From a virus: a DNA stretch of 27,817 nucleotides. This document shows, one piece after another, positions 23,189-27,817 of the stretch; positions within the stretch are counted from its first letter, which is position 1; each line of letters starts with the position of its first letter. Under the pieces are notes generated by a model. That model did no database searches. It was given only the letters and a program-made list of their open reading frames with translations, and had not been told where the DNA came from. The stretch spans positions 1 through 27,817 of IMG/VR virus record IMGVR_UViG_3300048914_000026; one strand, written 5' to 3'. The translations under genes and the position numbers were made by a program.

Positions 23189-23977
23189 TCAAATTCTCAT
23201 AATGTAGTGCAGCCCCATGACCGGAGGCAGCGTGGCGACCGTGACGCTGTGCGTGTGGTCGGCGGCAGTGCTGGAGGTATGGGTGTGCGACGAGGTAGCG
23301 ACCGTGGCCGGGTGGGTGTGGGCATTGCCTCCACCGACCGAGCTGGAGCGTCCGAGGGTGGCACCAGCGGTATCGGAGCCCATGCCGTAGGAGGCACCTG
23401 AGGACGACCCTGTGGTGGCCTGGACGGGGGTGCCTTCGCCGTTGGTGGCGAGGGTGTTGTAGGCTCCCGTGGTCGAGCTGAACTCGTAGTGGTAGTGAGC
23501 GGGGATCTCGGCGGTGGTGAGCGTGTGGCCGTCCACCGTGGCCGTGTGGGTATGGTCTCCACCCGTGATGGTATGCGTATGGGACCCACCGGCTGCGGTC
23601 GTCGCTGTGGCGCTGAGGGAGCCTGCGGTGGCACCCTTGGCAGCGACAGTCCCCGCACCGATGACGATCTGATCTACGAGGTTCGGAGGGGTGATGTTCC
23701 CTGTGCCGTCAGATCGGGGGACCGCTACACCGTTACACAAGGTCCATCCGGCAGGGACGGTAGCCGAGGACCCATACCACAGAGCGATCAGTCCGACAGG
23801 GGACCCTTGATTGAGGGTCTCATCGGTGACGGTGACAGGGCTGTTGATGTTGGGGAAGGTATTCTGGAGGGCTGACTTGATCAGGCGAATGTGATCGTCA
23901 GCCTGCTGAACGAGGTCGGTCGCAGCCGGGTAGGACGGATTGAGCTGCGAGATGAGCGTAGCGGTTTCGAGAGGCAC
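23189..23977 (-). CDS. Tail collar/short tail fibre protein with His-rich repeats
   Basis: A 262-residue protein starting 'MPLETATLISQLNPSYPAATDLV'. It has the tail-collar domain ('SPVGLIALWYGSSATVPAGWTLCNGVAVPRSDGTG', 'PPNLVDQIVIGAGT') followed by many His-x-His motifs ('GSHTHTITGGDHTHTATVDGHT', 'AHTHPATVATSSHTHTSST', 'ADHTHSVTV'). In T4 gp12-like fibres such motifs coordinate metal ions in the trimeric shaft and tip. It should be a receptor-binding short fibre, ending 'LPPVMGLHYIMRI' as is typical. The start codon is GTG at 23,977 with only a weak ribosome site. It is the first gene of the late operon. Confidence 0.88.
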   Translation of the reverse strand: MPLETATLISQLNPSYPAATDLVQQADDHIRLIKSALQNTFPNINSPVTVTDETLNQGSPVGLIALWYGSSATVPAGWTLCNGVAVPRSDGTGNITPPNLVDQIVIGAGTVAAKGATAGSLSATATTAAGGSHTHTITGGDHTHTATVDGHTLTTAEIPAHYHYEFSSTTGAYNTLATNGEGTPVQATTGSSSGASYGMGSDTAGATLGRSSSVGGGNAHTHPATVATSSHTHTSSTAADHTHSVTVATLPPVMGLHYIMRI

Positions 23978-24099
23978 TTAGGGTCTGCTTTAGGGGTAAA
24001 CTGGAGGGGGAACTGAGAAGGAGACCCATAGAAGGGGCGTAAGGGAGGCTTAGGGTAGGGCTCTAGGATAAGACCCTATTTCATTCCTCTGGGTGGGCT

Positions 24100-24236
24100 T
24101 AACGATCACTCAAGAGTGGGTGAGCGTAGTGTTCTTCTAAAGTATGACTTTTAGCCCCTTTTTTGACACACCCTAGGATTTCTGCGGGTTTCGTAACGAT
24201 CAGTGCAGAGTGGGCGTAACGATCAGTCCACAGTCC
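24100..24236. repeat. TAACGATCA iterons (three copies) flanking the late promoter
   Basis: Copies start at 24,100, 24,194 and 24,217. The last two are in tandem with a 23-bp period. The consensus is TAACGATCA-(C/G)T-, continuing to AGTGGG in the first two. The first copy includes the inverted repeat CACTC-AA-GAGTG. Two copies lie upstream and one downstream of the candidate late promoter, as in operator pairs or origin iterons. Confidence 0.6.
24125..24160 (-). promoter_or_regulatory. Candidate phage-type late promoter
   Basis: On the minus strand CTAAAAGTCATACTTTAGAAG begins at 24,154. It shares CTAAAAGTCA exactly with the region before the RNA polymerase gene. It lies about 160 bases upstream of the first late gene. 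The TACTTTAGA portion resembles a T7-type initiation region. Function is inferred. Confidence 0.4.
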
Positions 24237-24517
24237 AGCCCACCGGAGACATGGGGCAGCTAGGGGCGTGGACCTGGCGCTCAGAACGATGCCTCGGGGT
24301 CGTAGCAGGGAGAGGATCGGGGTGGTGGCGGGAGGGGGACCCTGTGTTTCCTATGGGACCCAAATATTCGAGTTTCCAAACTCCGAGGGTCCTCACCGCT
24401 CGAAAGCGAGGGATAACAACAACTACAGTCCGGCTTTAGCGGATTTTTGGAAACGGATGGTCTCAAGGCGTCGGTTGTCCCTGCCAGCGGGCGGAAAGGG
24501 ACCCTAAAGACAGGCAA

Positions 24518-24541
24518 TTCCCCGCATGTCAGCTCCCCGCA
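24518..24541. repeat. Two CCCCGCA repeats matching the integrase 3' end repeats
   Basis: TTCCCCGCA at 24,518 and CTCCCCGCA at 24,533 match the four repeats inside the integrase 3' end, with 15-bp rather than 11-bp spacing. They may be integrase arm sites or sites for another phage DNA-binding protein. Confidence 0.5.
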
Positions 24542-24596
24542 TCGCCTAGACCCTAGGGAAACTGCGGGCTTGCAACGGATATTCGATCCGATGGGC

Positions 24597-24816
24597 GCGG
24601 GGGACATTAGGCGCGGGTGCATCACGATAACCACACATATTCGCCGGGACATTTGCGCCTAACCAAATTGGCGATAGGCCGGAACGGGGACATTTTGTTT
24701 TAAGCGAAAAGAGGGAGGCGCAAGGTCGCAAGGGAAGCGCCCGGCCATTGGGCAACATTCCGCCCCTGCGCTCTATCCCTGCATGTGCATCTGTCCCCTA
24801 TTGCGTAATGTCTCCA
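24597..24816. repeat. GGGACATT motif cluster
   Basis: Exact GGGACATT occurs at 24,601, 24,646 and 24,687 on the plus strand. Related inverted copies lie at about 24,792 (TGTCCCC) and 24,807 (AATGTCTCC). The nearby AT-rich patch (ATTTTGTTTTAAG) would suit an origin or an activator-controlled promoter for the rightward genes. Confidence 0.5.
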
Positions 24817-24891
24817 TTGCGCCCATATGCTCGGGGGCAGGGTGATCCCCTGCGGCGCGGCGGCGCTATCCGCCATCGGTACGGAGACCCC

Positions 24892-25014
24892 ATGTCCTAC
24901 GTTCTCGCCTCCCTTGTCGATGCGGTGGCGCAAGCCTCCTTCCCTCTCCTGCTGGGCGCTGGTGCGCTCTGCATCGCTCGTAGCTGGGGGCGCTTCCTGC
25001 GCTCCATGAACTGA
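24892..25014 (+). CDS. Tiny membrane protein (40 aa)
   Basis: Reads 'MSYVLASLVDAVAQASFPLL', then a hydrophobic 'LGAGALCIARSWGRF' end with two Arg near the C-terminus, so a single membrane helix is plausible. GGAG lies five bases before the ATG, a good ribosome site. It is the first rightward gene after the control region. The first 13 bases around its start (ACCCCATGTCCTA) are identical to the start of the 705-residue gene, so both proteins begin MSYVL. Function is unknown. Confidence 0.5.
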   Translation: MSYVLASLVDAVAQASFPLLLGAGALCIARSWGRFLRSMN

Positions 25015-25025
25015 AAGCAAACGCA

Positions 25026-25193
25026 ATGCCTATTGATCGTCGTTCACATTCACGTCCTCGCCTGTCCCTGCGCTTCCCTTCGGACTGCTCTCCCACTGAG
25101 CAAGCATGGCGCAAGCGTAACGCAATCCCGGCGCTGCTCGATGCCCCTTCGTGGGCTTCTAGCTCTGCTGAACTGTCCGCAATTGAAGAATAA
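25026..25193 (+). CDS. Possible small ORF (55 aa), unknown
   Basis: Starts 'MPIDRRSHSRPRLSLRFPSD' and includes 'TEQAWRKRNAIPALLDAPSW', ending 'ELSAIEE'. It fills the gap between the 40-residue ORF and the 705-residue gene on the same strand, with no overlap. The ribosome site is weak (only GAAAG upstream), so it could be spurious. A basic N-terminus and acidic C-terminus are the only features seen. Confidence 0.35.
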   Translation: MPIDRRSHSRPRLSLRFPSDCSPTEQAWRKRNAIPALLDAPSWASSSAELSAIEE

Positions 25194-25217
25194 CCGCACA
25201 AGCGAAAGGTTAACCCC

Positions 25218-27335
25218 ATGTCCTATGTCCTGTTCGTATTCGATCACTCCAACGGTGAGCGCGATTGCCTCTATAGCCTCGTAAACCACGGCGCGACTGA
25301 TAGCCTCTTAGGCGATTACGCATCGCGTGATCTCGATTACGTTAAGTCGCTGGCTGATAGCGCTGCGGCTGAGTTCTCCGCGCCTAGTGTGGTGGGGTCG
25401 GGGGTATCTGCGCAGTATGCGATCTTTAGGACTAGCACTGTCCCCATGGGTCGCCACGGATTGGACCTGAGCCGCTTTCGCTCTCCGGTCTATGTGCCTG
25501 CACCTTGCGTTGCGGCGGCTCTCCATCGCGGCTGGCGTGTGCCTGAGGCATGCATGGGGGATTTCATCGCACCTCGCGTGGCGTCGGCTCTCGCCTCTGT
25601 GTCTGCGCCTGCGGTCTATCCCATCAATCCCGACTTGCCTGTGGAACTGAGCGACGGAACGCCTTGTCGTGTGATCCGGGTAAACCGTGAGTGGGGGGAT
25701 ATCCGCATTCGTCCCCTGCGGCGTCCTCGCGGTTCCTACGCGAGGGACTGGAATGATGAGTGGAACCATAGCCTTGTTACGGGCGAGTTCGGCGGCTCCC
25801 CTCACTATCTGCGCCTGCAAAACGTGATCGCGCGGCCTGCTCCTGTCGATGTGGAGGAAAGCGGGAGCGATAGCAGCGAAGCGCCTGCCCCTGCGCCTGT
25901 GGTTCGCTTTGAAGTCCGTTCGGGTCTCAATGGGACTGATCGCGATACCTGGGGCTGCGTCCATGAAGCGGAAAGCGGCAAGGCTGCGGCTGCTTGGGTC
26001 TCTGAGCGCAAGGGAGACTATCAGGCTGCCGGTAAGTCCCTTGTCATCGTCAAGGTTGAACTAGCAGCGCCTTCGGTTGACTGGCGGGAGCGGGAAGCCT
26101 CGCGCCTCTCGGACGGGACCTATACGCCTTTGCCGGGCGATTGGGCGCGGCTGATCGCAAGGGACTATCCCGACCATTTCCCCCATGTTGCCAAGAGCGA
26201 TAAGCGCAAGGTCGCCTTTACGGAGACTGAAGGCAGCGGGGAGCGCGATAAGCAAAAGGTGCTTTCGGCTCGGGCATACATGGATCGCTTTTTCTGTGGG
26301 GGCGGCAAAGCGTCGTGGTACGGTTACGAAAGGGAGCGCTTCATTTCCGATATGCTGGGCGCTTCCATTAAGCCCCTGCTTGCGCCTCTGGCCGATGCCG
26401 ATGCCCTAGAGCGTGTCTATCTGGACTGTCAGAGGGGCTATGATGTCAATTCGTGCATGTCGCATAGCCTCGGTGATTATCGCTCCCCCATCCATCCTGT
26501 CCGCGTTTACGCGATGGGCGGCGATATCACTATGGCGCTTCTGCGCGGCTATGGGGACAGTGCGCCCGATGACTTCGCGGCGGCGGACGTTGATCCCGAT
26601 GCCACTTGGGATAGCGCAGGGCCGATTGTGGCGCGGTGTCTCGTCTGGCCGGAAGGGAAGCAATATGGGCGAGTGTATGGCGACTGCGACGCCGCGCGTA
26701 TGCTTCGGACTGCGCTAGAGGCTGACGGCTATCGTTCGGGTGATCTCTACGGCGCAAAGATTGCTAAGGTCCGTGGCGAGGGGCGTTATTCTCACATGTG
26801 GGTCATGCCTTACTTGGACATTGGCGACGGTAACTTCTCGGACGGCGGCGACTATTGGACAGTCGGTGGGGATTATTGCGGCGGCTCCACGTCTGGCATG
26901 ATTGAAGCCGAGGAAATGGAGACCTGCGCCCATTGTGACGAACAGTGCAGCGCGGACGATTTGTCCTCTGTGCTGGTGGGCGAGGGCGATTATGAGCAAT
27001 GGTGTTCTAGCTGCTGCTATGACACGGGACATTGTGAACATCTGGGCGAGACTGTCGCACATGATGAACTGCGCGAATTTGTCGATAACCGGGGCTGGAC
27101 TGTCCATGTTGCTGGGTGGCTGCTGGACAACGGCACGATTGAGGCTGTGCAGGATACTAACGGCGAGTGGCGGCATCCATCGCAAGCATTCACCTGTCCC
27201 GATTGTTCCGAAGTGTTCCCCATCGATGAAGGCGAGGAAATGGAACTGCCCACCGGCGATACGGTGACGTTGTGTTCCGATTGCCACTCTGAGCGGGAAG
27301 CCTCGCCCGAATTGCCTCTGGCGTCTGCGGCCTAA
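25218..27335 (+). CDS. Large phage protein of unknown function with C-terminal Cys clusters
   Basis: A 705-residue protein starting 'MSYVLFVFDHSNGERDCLYS'. I do not recognise residues 1-370. A middle block has 'CMSHSLGDYRSPIHPVRVYAMGGDITMALLRG', 'IVARCLVWPEGKQYGRVYGD' and 'MWVMPYLDIGDGNFSDGGDYWTVGG', which looks like one folded domain. From about residue 570 come two zinc-ribbon-like clusters: C-x2-C-x3-C with a later W-C-x2-CC and C-x-H, then 'CPDC' (about 660) and 'CSDC' 20-odd residues on. Proteins of this build occur in several phages without assigned function; DNA, RNA or protein binding are all possible. AAAGG upstream supports the start. It leads the rightward cluster with the peptidase gene. 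Confidence 0.85.
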   Translation: MSYVLFVFDHSNGERDCLYSLVNHGATDSLLGDYASRDLDYVKSLADSAAAEFSAPSVVGSGVSAQYAIFRTSTVPMGRHGLDLSRFRSPVYVPAPCVAAALHRGWRVPEACMGDFIAPRVASALASVSAPAVYPINPDLPVELSDGTPCRVIRVNREWGDIRIRPLRRPRGSYARDWNDEWNHSLVTGEFGGSPHYLRLQNVIARPAPVDVEESGSDSSEAPAPAPVVRFEVRSGLNGTDRDTWGCVHEAESGKAAAAWVSERKGDYQAAGKSLVIVKVELAAPSVDWREREASRLSDGTYTPLPGDWARLIARDYPDHFPHVAKSDKRKVAFTETEGSGERDKQKVLSARAYMDRFFCGGGKASWYGYERERFISDMLGASIKPLLAPLADADALERVYLDCQRGYDVNSCMSHSLGDYRSPIHPVRVYAMGGDITMALLRGYGDSAPDDFAAADVDPDATWDSAGPIVARCLVWPEGKQYGRVYGDCDAARMLRTALEADGYRSGDLYGAKIAKVRGEGRYSHMWVMPYLDIGDGNFSDGGDYWTVGGDYCGGSTSGMIEAEEMETCAHCDEQCSADDLSSVLVGEGDYEQWCSSCCYDTGHCEHLGETVAHDELREFVDNRGWTVHVAGWLLDNGTIEAVQDTNGEWRHPSQAFTCPDCSEVFPIDEGEEMELPTGDTVTLCSDCHSEREASPELPLASAA

Positions 27336-27361
27336 CTGTCCTCAATTTAGGATTATCTACC

Positions 27362-27817
27362 ATGTCTAAGGTATTCACTATGGGCCGTCCGGTTGCGGCG
27401 CTGCCCTATTCTCCTTCCCCTGCTGAACTGACGGAAATGCAAGCGGGCGTTTCGGGTCTGCTAGAGGTCCTGAGCTGGGCGCGGCCTCACGGGTCGCAAG
27501 CTGAACTGGACTTCGTTAAGCGCCATGTGCTTGCGCCGCTAAAGGCGCTGGGGGTTCCCTATCAGGTCGATAACTTCGGGAATGTATGGGCCACGGTTTC
27601 CCCTTACTCGGGCTATGATGGGCCTGCCTTCCTGTGGTCCTGTCATGTAGATACGGTTCACTCTAAGGGCGGTCGGCAGTCCGTTCGCTTTAGGGCCGAT
27701 GGGCGCACGGTTGAACTGGTGAAAGGGAAGCCGGGGCGCTGCCTGGGGGCAGATGATGGCGCGGGCCTGTGGCTGCTCTTGGAAATGATCAAGGGCGGCG
27801 TTCCGGGGGGCTACGTG
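27362..27817 (+). CDS. M20/PepT-like zinc peptidase, N-terminal part (cut by right edge)
   Basis: An ATG at 27,362, with AGGA nine bases upstream, opens 152 codons that run off the window. The sequence shows 'FLWSCHVDTVHSKGG', the His-x-Asp metal and catalytic motif of M20-type co-catalytic zinc peptidases, and 'CLGADDGAGLWLLLEMI', matching the bridging-Asp region (GADD.AG) of PepT-like enzymes. The N-terminal part ('ELDFVKRHVLAPLKALGVPYQVDNFGN') fits the same family. Such enzymes remove amino acids from short peptides or hydrolyse related amides in the cytosol. The remaining metal ligands are outside the window. A gene of this kind in a podovirus is unusual. Confidence 0.75.
   Translation, partial: MSKVFTMGRPVAALPYSPSPAELTEMQAGVSGLLEVLSWARPHGSQAELDFVKRHVLAPLKALGVPYQVDNFGNVWATVSPYSGYDGPAFLWSCHVDTVHSKGGRQSVRFRADGRTVELVKGKPGRCLGADDGAGLWLLLEMIKGGVPGGYV

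Larger units (their letters stand above)
23978..24891. other. Gene-free, repeat-rich divergent region
   Basis: No frame here has a convincing protein, ribosome site or neighbour fit; the open frames are GC-driven. The region lies between the leftward late operon and the rightward gene cluster. It holds a candidate phage promoter (24,125-24,160), TAACGATCA iterons (24,100-24,236), an inverted repeat GAGTTT-CC-AAACTC (24,370-24,383), two CCCCGCA repeats (24,518-24,541), and a GGGACATT cluster (24,597-24,816) next to an AT-rich patch (24,691-24,710). A control or replication-origin region is a reasonable reading. Confidence 0.6.

Noticed and set aside
24163-24186. A perfect TTGACA at 24,163 as a rightward host promoter
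   Set aside because: No acceptable -10 hexamer lies 16 to 18 bases downstream and the first rightward gene is more than 700 bases away.
24203-24662. Several short open frames on both strands in the control region
   Set aside because: They overlap one another, lack ribosome sites and have no protein-like composition. The region reads better as repeats and control sites.
24895-27817. Rightward cluster as flanking host chromosome
   Set aside because: No attachment-site junction or housekeeping gene is visible, the gene-free control region joins smoothly, and GANTC is absent here as well. It cannot be fully excluded because the right end is cut.

Overview
The window is a 27.8-kb internal piece of a temperate, podovirus-like double-stranded DNA phage or prophage. 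It shows a short-tailed-phage head and tail set, a tyrosine integrase, a MarR-like regulator and, cut by the left edge, a T7-type single-subunit RNA polymerase. The holin belongs by sequence to the three-helix gene-transfer-agent type, and the whole window contains no GANTC site that I could find by eye. Both point to an alphaproteobacterial host, but the host is an inference. GC looks close to 60% and coding is dense with the standard code.

Layout. Almost everything from 23,977 down to 1 is read leftwards (minus strand). In transcription order: tail-collar fibre (23,977), putative tail nozzle, coiled-coil tail fibre, small fibre-associated protein, three ejection/internal virion proteins (the last carrying a muralytic-looking domain), a small protein overlapping a putative small terminase, large terminase, P22-like portal, small protein, acidic scaffold, SU10-type major capsid protein, small protein, head-tail adaptor, collagen-like tail fibre, then four small genes ending in two holin-like membrane proteins. 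A strong terminator-like hairpin follows at 3,068-3,102. Beyond it lie a promoter/operator region, the MarR-like gene, the integrase, another terminator-like hairpin, and the RNA polymerase, which runs off the left end.

From 23,978 to 24,891 there is about 0.9 kb without a convincing gene but rich in repeats. It holds a candidate phage-type promoter that shares a 10-mer only with the region upstream of the RNA polymerase, three TAACGATCA iterons around that promoter, CCCCGCA repeats also found at the integrase 3' end, and a cluster of GGGACATT motifs. To its right, genes run rightwards (plus strand): two tiny ORFs, a 705-residue protein of unknown function with a C-terminal Cys-cluster (zinc-binding-like) region, and the start of an M20/PepT-like metallopeptidase cut by the right edge.

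How it may work together (inference). The MarR-like protein and integrase would set the lysogeny decision from a host-type promoter. The RNA polymerase would be expressed behind the integrase terminator from its own promoter, and would then fire the late promoter near 24.14 kb to transcribe about 21 kb of virion and lysis genes down to the 3,068-3,102 terminator. The most striking whole-window signal is the apparent complete absence of GANTC, the CcrM methylation / HinfI site.
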